Positions 6,798-15,508 of a stretch of DNA of 64,000 bases are shown here, piece by piece. This DNA is from DATLNF01 sp046590575 (GTDB lineage Bacteria > Actinomycetota > Actinomycetes > BP-191). The notes beneath the pieces were generated by a model, which saw only the letters and a program-made list of their open reading frames with translations, ran no database searches and was not told where the DNA came from. The stretch spans positions 8,700 to 72,699 of the forward strand of contig JBKJUS010000184.1 in NCBI GenBank assembly GCA_046590575.1. Direction: 5' to 3'. A program made the position numbers and the translations under genes. Within the stretch, counting starts at the first letter, position 1. Each line of letters opens with the position of its first letter.

Positions 6798-8693
6798 CTA
6801 GCGGAGCCGGTAGCCGACGCCACGGACAGTCTGAACGCGGGTCGCGTCGCTGCCCAGCTTCACACGGAGGCTGCGGATGACAACGTCGACGACGTTGCTG
6901 CCGCCGGCGTACGAGGTGCCCCACACGTGTTCGAGCAGTTCGATGCGAGTTATGACCTTGCCGGGTTGAACGGCGAGCGTCTCGAGTACACCGAACTCCA
7001 GTGGTGAAAGGGAGATCCGCTTCCCTGCGACCGCGACGCTGCGGTCGTTGGCATCGAGGAACGAAGTGGCCGTGATCCCGAGCTCGGCGGCGGCGAGGTT
7101 CGATAACCATCCGTCGATCGAGTCGGGCCCGAAGTCGAGGGCTGCCAGGTGGAACTCGCGGCCTCCGAGGTCGGCGGGCGGTTCGAAGGGGATGAATCCG
7201 AGGGTAAGTAGCGCGGACAGGTACGGCTCGGGGTCGAAGATGCCGGTGTAGAGCCGACCGAGCTGCGGGCGCAGCCGAAAGTAGTCACGCTTAAGGTCGA
7301 GCCAAGCCGCCGCTTGAGGGCCGCTGGGACCCTCACCTGCCTCATCAGAGAGCACCCGCCGGTGGACCAGCGTCGTTTGCCCCGGGGGCAGCAGGTGCGA
7401 CGCGGCGTGCCGGGCCCATCCGGCGACGACGGCATCGCTGCGGTCGAGCGACGGCGGGATGTGTCGCCACTCGGCGACGATGGAGCATCCCACGACGGAC
7501 CCGGTTCTATCTCGGATGACTCGGACCGCACCCGGCGCGAGTCGCCACCACGCGTCCAACGCGTCAGCACCTGCGGCCGGGTCGTGTCGACGCCACAATT
7601 CTTGCAGCGCCTCGGCGTCTGATGGCCTTGCCAGCTCGACGCTGTAGCGATGCGCGGTCGTCGGAAACATCGCCTCCCGCACCACGGGATTGTCGATGAG
7701 GAACAGCAGATCCGCGGTCGAGCGGGCGAGTTCGACATCGCCGGCGGTAAAGGTGCTTGATTGAAGGTGCCGCCACGCGGCGCTGCGCAGTCGCCGGAAC
7801 TCATCTGGGTCGACGGCGCGCAACCGCTCGCCGATAGCGATGTGGACAGCGTCATGCAGCCTGATGCCTTCGGCAGTCGACTCTACGAAGGACAATCCGC
7901 TGAGCAGATCTAGCGCATCGTCGGCCTCCTGCCCGAGCATCGCCTCGAGCACTCCCCGAGTGACGCGTCTCGGCACGGCCGCCGCGTCGAGCGCCCGTCG
8001 ACCCCTCTCGTCCAGCCCCCCGCGGAACAGGTTGGCGAGCGCGCCGACCACCATCGGCGCGGCGTCACCGCCTGGCAACTCCGCGCCAGCGAACTGCGCC
8101 TCCAGGGCAAGGCGAACCGCCAGCGGGTGACCACGCGCAACCCGGGCGATCATGGCGGCCGCCGACGCATCGGTGACGCCCGCGGCCGCGATAACGGCGA
8201 TGACGTCAGGTTCCTCGAGCGGGCCCAGGGGGAGGACCTCCAGCCCACCGAGGCGGTTACGGTCGAACGCCCACTCGAGCATCGGAGCATCCCGGCTTGC
8301 CACGATCACCCGCACCGATGGGCCGAGCGCTGGAAGCAAGTCGTAGCGCAGCCACGGATCGGCGATCCGGAACACCTCGTAGGTGTCGATCAGCAGGACG
8401 ACGTGGCGCCCTTGCTCCGCTGGGAGCAACCCGCCCGCGGTCGAGGCGCGGTCGGGCCGCCCTCCGGCCGCAGCTAAGGCTTCAAGGAACCCTGCCTCGG
8501 TCGGATCGATCAACCGGCAGTCCACCGAGAATGTCGAAACTCCCCGCTCCGCGCACACTTCGGCGAATTGGGCCAGCAGGGCCGACTTGCCGATGCCCGC
8601 CATCCCGTAGACGAAGCACACATGCGGGCCGTGCTCGTCGAGGACCCGCAGCAGGACCGACAGCTCCCGGCCCCGACCGACGACCATCGACAC
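6798..8693 (-). CDS. STAND-type ATPase transcriptional regulator with C-terminal winged helix
   Basis: 631 residues from the GTG at 8693, chosen because GAGGGGG lies 7 bases upstream. Order of parts: P-loop ATPase with GMAGIGKSALL (about 30-40) and Walker B-like HVVLLIDTYEVF, followed by helical STAND-like regions to about 310; a central region (about 330-510) with GNAT-like features (AVRVIRDRTGSVVGCSIVAE, later TLGFIPFEP...FHLAALDFG); and a C-terminal OmpR/PhoB-type winged helix (about 540-631: LSPLEFGVLETLAVQPG, then VVIRSLRVKLG and RVQTVRGVGYRLR). It lies 34 bases downstream of a YdhR-like gene in the same direction and probably controls it or nearby genes in response to a ligand. The partner signal is unknown. 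Confidence 0.85.
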   Translation of the reverse strand: MSMVVGRGRELSVLLRVLDEHGPHVCFVYGMAGIGKSALLAQFAEVCAERGVSTFSVDCRLIDPTEAGFLEALAAAGGRPDRASTAGGLLPAEQGRHVVLLIDTYEVFRIADPWLRYDLLPALGPSVRVIVASRDAPMLEWAFDRNRLGGLEVLPLGPLEEPDVIAVIAAAGVTDASAAAMIARVARGHPLAVRLALEAQFAGAELPGGDAAPMVVGALANLFRGGLDERGRRALDAAAVPRRVTRGVLEAMLGQEADDALDLLSGLSFVESTAEGIRLHDAVHIAIGERLRAVDPDEFRRLRSAAWRHLQSSTFTAGDVELARSTADLLFLIDNPVVREAMFPTTAHRYSVELARPSDAEALQELWRRHDPAAGADALDAWWRLAPGAVRVIRDRTGSVVGCSIVAEWRHIPPSLDRSDAVVAGWARHAASHLLPPGQTTLVHRRVLSDEAGEGPSGPQAAAWLDLKRDYFRLRPQLGRLYTGIFDPEPYLSALLTLGFIPFEPPADLGGREFHLAALDFGPDSIDGWLSNLAAAELGITATSFLDANDRSVAVAGKRISLSPLEFGVLETLAVQPGKVITRIELLEHVWGTSYAGGSNVVDVVIRSLRVKLGSDATRVQTVRGVGYRLR

Positions 8694-8727
8694 GTCACAA
8701 CCCCCTCGGTCGCATCCTGCCAGCAGC

Positions 8728-9045
8728 TCAGGCCGCCGTGACGGCCACACCTCGGGTCACGCCTGTCGGCTCCATCAGGACGCCGAAGCGCCGCACTGTG
8801 ATGTCCGCCAACCCGGGGGTGGCCCCGACGTTGGCGAACAACTCCGACGCCAAGAACGCGTCGACCGCCCCGTCGCCATCGAAGGTGTACACGCCGCCAT
8901 AGACGCCATCGACAGCGTCCACCAACCACACCTTCGACACCAGCCCGTGCACCTCCGCGAACGCAGGCGCCACCTGGTCACACAGGCTGAGGTAGTCGGC
9001 CTCGCTGAGGCCTTCGAGCTTGAAGTTCACGATCACGATTTCCAC
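8728..9045 (-). CDS. YdhR-type putative monooxygenase
   Basis: 105 residues from a GTG preceded by AAGGGG at suitable distance. The sequence (IVIVNFKLEGLSEADYLSL, VHGLVSKVWLVD, GGVYTFDGDGAVDAFLAS) matches the small dimeric ferredoxin-like YdhR/antibiotic-monooxygenase class. Substrate is unknown; relatives oxidise or merely bind aromatic compounds. It is first in a two-gene operon with the STAND/winged-helix regulator, and the pair is bracketed by C-rich repeats. Confidence 0.8.
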   Translation of the reverse strand: MEIVIVNFKLEGLSEADYLSLCDQVAPAFAEVHGLVSKVWLVDAVDGVYGGVYTFDGDGAVDAFLASELFANVGATPGLADITVRRFGVLMEPTGVTRGVAVTAA

Positions 9046-9218
9046 AACACACCCCTTAGTTCGGCGGCACCTCCGCCTGCCATCAGGATGAAGCTGGCAA
9101 CGCCGACAAAGATGAGGGTCAGATGAGGGTTTCGGTGGCCATGATCCGCCGGAGTCCGGGGAGGCTTTCAGCCCAGCACCAGATTCACGCTCACGGGTCC
9201 ATGTGTGTATCGATCAAG

Positions 9219-9230
9219 TCCCCCCTCGGA
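9219..9230. repeat. Distant copy of the C-rich motif
   Basis: TCCCCCCTCGGA followed by CACAGAATCGCAGG. Same orientation as the array at 6303-6629, on the far side of the monooxygenase/regulator operon. A related TCACGGGTCC stands at 9191-9200. Confidence 0.65.
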
Positions 9231-9296
9231 CACAGAATCGCAGGCCTGTGACCTGCAACAACGCGTTGGCGGAGCAAGATCCGCCGCAGCCTGTAA

Positions 9297-9404
9297 TCCC
9301 ACACCACACCCGGCATGGACCTGGCCGCCTGCGACTTCGTCGCGTCACTCCTCCTCCCCCACCCGCCGGCCAGCGACGGCGACGGCGAAGCGAGAATCGG
9401 TTGA
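9297..9404 (+). pseudogene. Relic of an integrase 3' end
   Basis: Reading from 9300 the frame gives HTTPGMDLAACDFVASLLLP, matching the C-terminal HTTPGMDREACDLVASLLVP of the integrase at 2346-3650, in the same orientation, and runs to a TGA at 9402-9404. Immediately upstream the frame has a stop (TAA at 9294-9296), and nothing of the catalytic domain remains. This is therefore a 3' remnant of a second, related integrase, left by deletion or by a recombination event. Confidence 0.8.
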
Positions 9405-9798
9405 TCTCCGGAGCGCCAGCCGGTCGCCGTACGTTGGGGGAACCGCATGGGTGCTAGCCGCTGTCAACGCCGCCCGAAAATTGACCCCCTAGCGCCGCTT
9501 GGGTTCTAGGGCGACACGGAGTCTGATATCCCGTCACTGACACCCATGACTTGCCTCCTGCTCATGATGCGTCGCGGCAATCGTGAGAGCGCTGTCAGGG
9601 GCAGGGTAGGACCAACCGAACCGTTGACAATGACAAAGTCCGACAGCCGACACTCCGGCAGACCCATCTCTCGGCAGCGTAATGGCTAAGCCACCCCGGA
9701 CAGGACTTCCGGACTTCCACTAACAGACGTACAGTTGATGACATACGACGTGACGCGCCACGGGGGTGGGACGGCCGGTCGGTGACCCGGGGGGGACC
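9405..9798. other. Intergenic region without a gene
   Basis: About 390 bases between the integrase relic and the small membrane protein. No reading frame looks coding. It includes a sequence at 9461-9492 (CTGTCAACGCC, then GAAAATTGACCCCCT) that resembles terminal repeats of IS21-type elements, and a doubled GGACTTCC near 9703-9720. Presumably it also holds the promoter of the downstream pair. Confidence 0.5.
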
Positions 9799-10233
9799 AT
9801 GGCAGTTCGGCGAATGATTGCGACGCGCTGGCGCGTCGCAATCGCAGAGTGGCTGACATTGCTCGCAGCCCTCCTCCACCTGCTGGCTGTGCCCAGTCAT
9901 GCGCAGGTCTGGCGCGGCTACGCCACCTTCTTCGTCGTCATCGCGCTGGGGCAAGGCCTTTATAGCTTGCTGCTTCCGCGGCTGGCCGATCGCCGATGGT
10001 TCTTGGCTCTCGGCATTATCGGCACGTCTGGGCTCCTGGCACTCTGGTGGTGGAGTCGTGTCTGGCAGACCCCCGTCGGACCGCATCGTCTGCACGCCGA
10101 GCCCTTCGGGATACTCGACGTGTCCGTCGGCATCGTAGAAGTCATTGTCCTGCTCTGCCTTGCCGACGCCTATCCACGTACTGCCGGCCGACGCCGGCGA
10201 CACTCCCAAGCAACGGAGCCGTCATGGACCTGA
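9799..10233 (+). CDS. Small integral membrane protein
   Basis: 144 residues from the ATG at 9799, with a G-rich ribosome-binding stretch (CGGGGGGGACC) directly upstream. Four hydrophobic segments are visible (about 14-33, 40-60, 68-85, 105-125), including LWWWSRVWQTPVGP between the third and fourth. No known family recognised. The 3' end overlaps the start of the multicopper oxidase by ten bases, so the two are translationally coupled; it may serve as membrane partner or copper/quinone-related component of that oxidase. Confidence 0.7.
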   Translation: MAVRRMIATRWRVAIAEWLTLLAALLHLLAVPSHAQVWRGYATFFVVIALGQGLYSLLLPRLADRRWFLALGIIGTSGLLALWWWSRVWQTPVGPHRLHAEPFGILDVSVGIVEVIVLLCLADAYPRTAGRRRRHSQATEPSWT

Positions 10234-11732
10234 CCCGCCGAGACCTGATCAAGGTCGGCCTGTTCACCACGTCGGCCCTGGCCGTGCCGAAGTTCGCCGC
10301 CGCCTACTCCAACTACACCCGAGGAGACGGCGCCTTGGCCGCGCCTGCGCCGTTCCGGCAGGCACTGACTCAACCGCCGGTGCTCGCACCTGTGCGGAGT
10401 GACGCGTACGCCGATTACTACGAGATCGCGTCGAGGCGCACGACGGCGGAAATCCTGCCAGGTGTGCGCACGCCCGTATCCGGCTACAACGACAGCTATC
10501 TGGGTCCCACCCTGCGCGTACGCTCCGGTCGCACTGCGGTCGTCACCCACACCAACGGGCTCGCCGTACCGATCTCGGTGCACACCCACGGCGCCTACGT
10601 GGACGGCGACAGCGACGGCCATCCGTCGGACCCCATCGCCCCGGGAGCGGCCAAGCACTACGTGCTGCCCAACAAGCAAGTGGCCCGTACCCAGTGGTAC
10701 CACGATCACGTCGAGCATCTGACCGCAACTAATGTCTACGCCGGACTGTCCGGCTTCTACCTCATCGGCGACCCATTCGACGACGCGTTACCGCTGCCCG
10801 CAGGCGAGTTCGACGTGCCGCTGTGCATCCAGGACCGACTGTTCAACTCCGACGGCACACTCCATTATCCAGAGAACGCTGTCAGCGACGACGGTCTCGC
10901 CGGCAACGTCATCGTGGTCAACGGCAAGGCGCAGCCCTTCTTCCAGGTATCCGCGCGCCGCTACCGCTTCCGCATCCTCAATGGCTCCAACGCTCGGCCT
11001 TACTCACTGGCTCTGAGCAACGGCCGGCCCTTTCAACTGGTCGCTACCGAAGGCGGTCTGATCACCGCGCCCATCAGCCTGACCTCGCTCCCCATCTGGC
11101 CCGGCGAGCGCTACGAAATCGTGATCGACTTCGCTCAAATGCCCAACGGCGACTCGGTCGTGCTCAACAACAGCATGGGCAGCGGCAGCACAGCGCAGAT
11201 CATGCGCTTCGACGTCGTGCGCCGCGCCGTGGACGACAGCTCAGTGCCTGCGGTGTTGCGCAGCGCAGCCGATCAATCCGACGACACACACCTTGGCACA
11301 ACCGCTGCGGGGGCGACTGTGACGCGGAGGTGGAACTTCGGAAAGACGTGGGACAACGTGTACGTGATCAACGGAAAGACCTACGACGCGAACCGCATCG
11401 ACGCATCCCCACGAGCCGGGGACACCGAGATCTGGGAGTTCCAGACGGGCTATGGCTGGTCGCATCCGGTGCACGTCCACTTGACGAACTTCAAGGTCCT
11501 CGATCGAAACGGTAAGCCACCGCCAGTGCACGAGCGCGAACTGTGGAAGGAGACCGTTGCGCTCCATCCGGGCGAGAAGGTACGGGTACTCATGAAGTGG
11601 CCGTCGGTGCCCGTTAGGCCAACAGTCTCGGTCCCTGCCGCCTCGACGGCGTTCAAAGACAGATACGTCTTCCACTGCCACAACCTGGGTCATGAGGACC
11701 ACGACATGATGGCGCAGTTCCGCGTCACCTGA
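10224..11732 (+). CDS. Multicopper oxidase, Tat-exported
   Basis: 502 residues, ATG with GGAG six bases upstream. The N-terminus LTRRDLIKVGLFTTSALAVP is a twin-arginine signal. Three cupredoxin domains carry the copper motifs: HTHG (about 120-123), WYHDH (158-162), HPVHVH (about 415) and HCHNLGHEDHDM (484-495), giving the type 1 copper ligands Cys485, His490 and Met495. Substrate cannot be told; family members oxidise metals (Cu, Mn), phenols or bilirubin. It overlaps the upstream membrane-protein gene. Location: periplasm-equivalent or cell surface. Confidence 0.93.
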   Translation: MDLTRRDLIKVGLFTTSALAVPKFAAAYSNYTRGDGALAAPAPFRQALTQPPVLAPVRSDAYADYYEIASRRTTAEILPGVRTPVSGYNDSYLGPTLRVRSGRTAVVTHTNGLAVPISVHTHGAYVDGDSDGHPSDPIAPGAAKHYVLPNKQVARTQWYHDHVEHLTATNVYAGLSGFYLIGDPFDDALPLPAGEFDVPLCIQDRLFNSDGTLHYPENAVSDDGLAGNVIVVNGKAQPFFQVSARRYRFRILNGSNARPYSLALSNGRPFQLVATEGGLITAPISLTSLPIWPGERYEIVIDFAQMPNGDSVVLNNSMGSGSTAQIMRFDVVRRAVDDSSVPAVLRSAADQSDDTHLGTTAAGATVTRRWNFGKTWDNVYVINGKTYDANRIDASPRAGDTEIWEFQTGYGWSHPVHVHLTNFKVLDRNGKPPPVHERELWKETVALHPGEKVRVLMKWPSVPVRPTVSVPAASTAFKDRYVFHCHNLGHEDHDMMAQFRVT

Positions 11733-11745
11733 GGATCAGCGGAGC

Positions 11746-12462
11746 TCAGCGCCGTCCCACGAGCTTGAGTTGGTCGGCCGTCGCCGAACGGATTGCGACA
11801 GAGTCGACGACGACTGTGACGAGGCGACACCCCGCATCGAGATACGCCCGAGCCGTCTCGCCATCAGCTGCATGGGTACCGACCGGCATACCGGCGCGGG
11901 CGCAGGCCGCCCACACCGTGGCCAGTGCGGGGCCGAGCACCGGGTCGTGGCGGTCGGGGGCGCAACCGAGCGTCAATGAGAGGTCCCACGGCCCGATGTA
12001 GACAGCGTCGACACCGTCGACAGCGACGATCCCGTCGACCGCCTCGACGGCCGCGCCGGACTCCACCATGACGACGCAGAGAGCATCGTCGGACCCGCCG
12101 ATGACGCGACCAAACGATCGGTGCCCCCGTGGTGCGGTGCGGCAGGCCGAGACCACCTCGCGAGCGATGTCCGCGGAGTTCACGTGCGGTACGACGACGC
12201 CGTGCGCGCCGAGGTCGAGCGCCCGAGAGACGAAGTACGGCTGTGGTGCCCGCACGCGAGCCAGCGGCACCAGCCCGGCGGCCACCGCGGCGCTGGTGAG
12301 TGCCGGCAGATCGGACTCGTCAGCCGAACCGTGCTGCAGGTCGAAGACGACGTAGTCGATGCCCGGCGCCGCCAGCATCCCCACCACCGACGGATCGCCG
12401 ATCGTCGACCACGCGCCGTACGCCGACCGTTCAGCCAGAATGCACCGCAGGTCAGGTTTCAT
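11746..12462 (-). CDS. HpcH/HpaI-type aldolase/citrate lyase family protein
   Basis: 238 residues. The class II aldolase barrel pattern is present: YVVFDLQHG (the family's metal/substrate loop normally reads FDxEHG), LGAHGVVVPHVNSA, VMVESGAAVEAVDGI with the metal-binding Glu, and VYIGPWDLSLTLG. It would cleave or form a 2-oxo-4-hydroxy acid with pyruvate as one product. It is transcribed away from the amidohydrolase; only 26 bases separate the two start codons, so the promoters overlap and the genes may be co-regulated. Gln in place of Glu in the FDxEHG motif is slightly unusual. Confidence 0.87.
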   Translation of the reverse strand: MKPDLRCILAERSAYGAWSTIGDPSVVGMLAAPGIDYVVFDLQHGSADESDLPALTSAAVAAGLVPLARVRAPQPYFVSRALDLGAHGVVVPHVNSADIAREVVSACRTAPRGHRSFGRVIGGSDDALCVVMVESGAAVEAVDGIVAVDGVDAVYIGPWDLSLTLGCAPDRHDPVLGPALATVWAACARAGMPVGTHAADGETARAYLDAGCRLVTVVVDSVAIRSATADQLKLVGRR

Positions 12463-12488
12463 CCACGTAGCCTAGGCGGAAGTTGGTC

Positions 12489-14060
12489 ATGAGTTCGATC
12501 CTGTTCCGTGGCCACGACCCCGTGGACGCTGTGGCAGTGCGGGACGGTCGCATCGCTGGCCTTGGCCACGACGCGGTCGACACGCCAGTAGCAGTGACGG
12601 TCGATGTGAGCGAGGGCACGCTGGTGCCGGCTTTCCGGGACGGTCACGTGCACCCGCTCTGGGCCGGTCAAGCGATGCAGGGCGTGCCCTTGACCGGCGC
12701 CCGCTCTGTCGACGAGCTGCTCGAGAGAGTCCGTCGGCATGCCGCAGACCACTCCGACGCGACGTGGCTCACCGGCGCGGGCTACGACCCGTCGGTACTG
12801 CCCGGTGGCCTGGGCGATGGCCGGCTGCTCGACGCCGTCGTAGCTGACCGCCCGGTCCTGCTTTGGGCCACCGACCACCACAGCGCGTGGGCCAACCGGG
12901 TTGCCCTCGACATCGCGGGGGTGTCGGCAATGACTGGAGATCCCTCGGATGGCCGGTTCATCCGCGACGAGAACGGTCAGCCGACCGGTGCGCTGCTCGA
13001 GTCCGCCGCGCATCTCGTCGCTGCCCACATCCCGGCACCCACGCGCGAGTCGAAGGAGTCGGGCCTTCGCGCTGCCCTCGACCAGCTCGTCGCCGAAGGG
13101 GTCGTGTGGGCGCAGGAAGCCGCCCTGTCTCCGGAGAACGTCGCGATCTACGCCGGTCTGGCTGGCGCCCGGGAGATGCCGTGCCGTATCAACGTCGCGC
13201 TGAAAGTCGATCCGCGGTATTGGCGGGACCAGGTTGCCGAGTTCGACGCCGTACGCCGAGAGCACCCGGACTCCGGTGCGCTCACCGTCCGCACCGTGAA
13301 GTTCTTCGCTGACGGGATCGTCGAGTCCGGCACCGCGTCACTGCTTGAGCCCTACTCCGACGACCATTCCTCATGTGGGCTCGAGCTGTGGCCCGCCGAC
13401 GAGCTCCGCGAAGCCGCGGTGGCTGTCGATCGGCTCGGCTTCCAGCTGCACGTCCACGCAATCGGCGATGGTGCCGTGCGAACAGCGCTCGACACCGTGG
13501 CGCACGTGGCCGCCACCAATGGCCCGCGCGACCGCCGGCCCGTCATCGCCCACGCCCAGCTCGTGCACCCGGACGACTTGCCGCGCTTCGCCGCTCTTGG
13601 TGTCATCGCGAACCTCCAGCCGCTGTGGGCCCAGCAAGACACGCTCATGACCGAGCTCACCGAGCCGCGCCTCGGCTCAGGCCGGTCGGCTCGGCAGTAC
13701 CAGTTCGGATCCCTGCTGCGCAGCGGCGCGCGGGTCAGCTTCGGCAGTGACTGGCCGGTCTCCTCACCCCGACCGCTTGAGGGCATCGCCGTCGCGATGA
13801 CCCGTCGCACCTCGGAGGGGCTCCCACCAGAGGGCTGGCTGCCGGCCGAGCGGCTCGGCCTGGCCGACGCGGTGGGGGCCTACACCCGCGGGGTGGCCTA
13901 CCAAGCCTACGAAGAAGCCGAGTGCGGCATGATGGCTGTCGGCCAGCGCGCCGACCTCTGCCTGCTATCCGCCGATCCGCGCGCGGTCGACCCCGGTGAC
14001 CTGGCTGAGCTCACCGTGCTGCGCACCTGGTCATCCGGCAGAGAGGTATTCAGTTCGTGA
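12489..14060 (+). CDS. Amidohydrolase family 3 protein (YtcJ-like)
   Basis: 523 residues from the ATG at 12489. Metal-dependent hydrolase features: VPAFRDGHVHPLWAG near the N-terminus (HxH), VKFFADGIVESGTASLLEPY, LHVHAIGDGAVRTALD, VIAHAQLVHPDDL and VSFGSDWPVSSP with the last metal Asp. This is the YtcJ branch, whose members hydrolyse cyclic or N-acyl amides; the substrate is unknown. Its stop overlaps the GTG start of homospermidine synthase by four bases (GTGA), so it is translationally coupled to polyamine synthesis and may act on an amide of a polyamine or amino acid. Confidence 0.88.
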   Translation: MSSILFRGHDPVDAVAVRDGRIAGLGHDAVDTPVAVTVDVSEGTLVPAFRDGHVHPLWAGQAMQGVPLTGARSVDELLERVRRHAADHSDATWLTGAGYDPSVLPGGLGDGRLLDAVVADRPVLLWATDHHSAWANRVALDIAGVSAMTGDPSDGRFIRDENGQPTGALLESAAHLVAAHIPAPTRESKESGLRAALDQLVAEGVVWAQEAALSPENVAIYAGLAGAREMPCRINVALKVDPRYWRDQVAEFDAVRREHPDSGALTVRTVKFFADGIVESGTASLLEPYSDDHSSCGLELWPADELREAAVAVDRLGFQLHVHAIGDGAVRTALDTVAHVAATNGPRDRRPVIAHAQLVHPDDLPRFAALGVIANLQPLWAQQDTLMTELTEPRLGSGRSARQYQFGSLLRSGARVSFGSDWPVSSPRPLEGIAVAMTRRTSEGLPPEGWLPAERLGLADAVGAYTRGVAYQAYEEAECGMMAVGQRADLCLLSADPRAVDPGDLAELTVLRTWSSGREVFSS

Positions 14061-15508
14061 GCTTCGACGGTCGCATCTTGATCATCGGTCTCGGCGCTGT
14101 GTCGCGTTGCACGCTGCCCCTGCTCTTCAAGCACGTCCCGGCAGCGCCGTCGCAATACACCGTTCTCGACTTCGCTGAGGTCGAAGACGATGCTCGTTGG
14201 GTTAAGGACCAAGGCGCTTCCTTCGTCACCGACAAGGTCACCGAGGACAACTACGCCGCCCTGCTCGCCCAACACGTCGGGCCAGGCGACGTCATCGTCG
14301 ACCTCGCCTGGAACATCGACACCCTGTCGATTCTCGAGTGGTGTCGGACGCAGGACGTCCGCTACGTCAACGCATCCTTCGAGCTCTGGGACCCCTACGG
14401 CGACGGCAAGCAGTCCCCGACGGAGCGCACGCTTTACGCCCGGCACCTGAAGTTGCGGGAGACACTCGCTCGCTGGGGGGACAACGCGGGGCCCACCGCC
14501 GTGCTCGACCACGGGGCCAATCCGGGCCTGGTGTCGCACTTCACGAAGACCGCGCTGCTCGACATCTCGGCGGCGTACCTCGAGGAGGTGCCCTCGGGCG
14601 CCGACCGCGACGCCGTGGCCGCTGCACGGGAGTCCCGGACATGGAACGACCTCGCCCGCGCGCTGGACGTACAGGTCATCCACATCTCCGAGCGGGACAC
14701 CCAGATCAGCTCGGTGCCGAAGGCGGAGAACGAGTTCGTCAACACGTGGTCCGTCGAAGGCTTCTTCGAAGAAGGCGTCGCGCCGGCCGAATTGGGCTGG
14801 GGCACCCATGAGCGGACGCTGCCCGCCCGGGCGTTCACCCACCAGACTGGGCCGCAGAACCAGATCTGCCTCGCCCACCCGGGTTGCCAGACGTGGGTGC
14901 GCTCGTGGGTGCCGTGCGGCGAGATCGTCGGAATGGTCATCCGCCATGGCGAGGCTTTCTCGATCTCCGACTACCTCACCGTGCGGGACGGAGCCGCGGC
15001 GGTCTACCGCCCCACGGTCCACTACGCCTACTGCCCCACCGACGCAGCAATCGCCAGCCTTCATGAGCTGCACATGCGCGGGTTCGACCTCCAGCAGCGG
15101 CAGCGGATCATGAATGACGACATCGTCACCGGGCGGGACGAGCTCGGGGTGCTGCTGATGGGCCACCGGTTCAAGTCCTGGTGGACGGGCTCGCTGCTCG
15201 ACATCGAGGAGACTCGCCGACTCGTGCCGCACCAGAACGCGACAACATTGCAGGTCGCAGCCGCTGTGCTCGGCGCCGTGCAATGGCTGCTCGCCCACCC
15301 ACGCGAGGGGGTACGCCTACCCGACGAGCTGCCGCACGAGGAGATCCTGCGGCACGCGGCGCCATACCTCGGCCCGCTCGTCAGCAGACGGGCAGACTGG
15401 ACACCGCTCGACAACTGGTCCGACCCATTCGTCGGCTACGGACGGTCGAAGCCGTCACCGGCCGAGATGTGGCAGTTCGACACCTTCCTCGTCCACGGCC
15501 CGGCCTGA
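14057..15508 (+). CDS. hss: Homospermidine synthase
   Basis: 483 residues, GTG start in a four-base overlap with the amidohydrolase. The N-terminal Rossmann fold begins RILIIGLGAVSRCTLPLLF; characteristic segments include VIVDLAWNIDTLSILEWC, YVNASFELWDPY, AVLDHGANPGLVSHF and FEEGVAPAELGWGTHE, all typical of bacterial homospermidine synthase (saccharopine-dehydrogenase-like). It transfers an aminobutyl group from one putrescine to another with NAD, giving sym-homospermidine. Its 3' end overlaps the convergent decarboxylase gene by 54 bases. With that decarboxylase it makes a plausible ornithine-to-putrescine-to-homospermidine route. Confidence 0.9.
   Translation: MSFDGRILIIGLGAVSRCTLPLLFKHVPAAPSQYTVLDFAEVEDDARWVKDQGASFVTDKVTEDNYAALLAQHVGPGDVIVDLAWNIDTLSILEWCRTQDVRYVNASFELWDPYGDGKQSPTERTLYARHLKLRETLARWGDNAGPTAVLDHGANPGLVSHFTKTALLDISAAYLEEVPSGADRDAVAAARESRTWNDLARALDVQVIHISERDTQISSVPKAENEFVNTWSVEGFFEEGVAPAELGWGTHERTLPARAFTHQTGPQNQICLAHPGCQTWVRSWVPCGEIVGMVIRHGEAFSISDYLTVRDGAAAVYRPTVHYAYCPTDAAIASLHELHMRGFDLQQRQRIMNDDIVTGRDELGVLLMGHRFKSWWTGSLLDIEETRRLVPHQNATTLQVAAAVLGAVQWLLAHPREGVRLPDELPHEEILRHAAPYLGPLVSRRADWTPLDNWSDPFVGYGRSKPSPAEMWQFDTFLVHGPA

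Noticed and set aside
9203..9457. 84-codon plus-strand frame and overlapping small frames
   Set aside because: They overlap the integrase relic in other frames and show no coding features.
13907..15298. 463-codon minus-strand frame opposite homospermidine synthase
   Set aside because: No recognisable motif and lies across two well-supported plus-strand genes.
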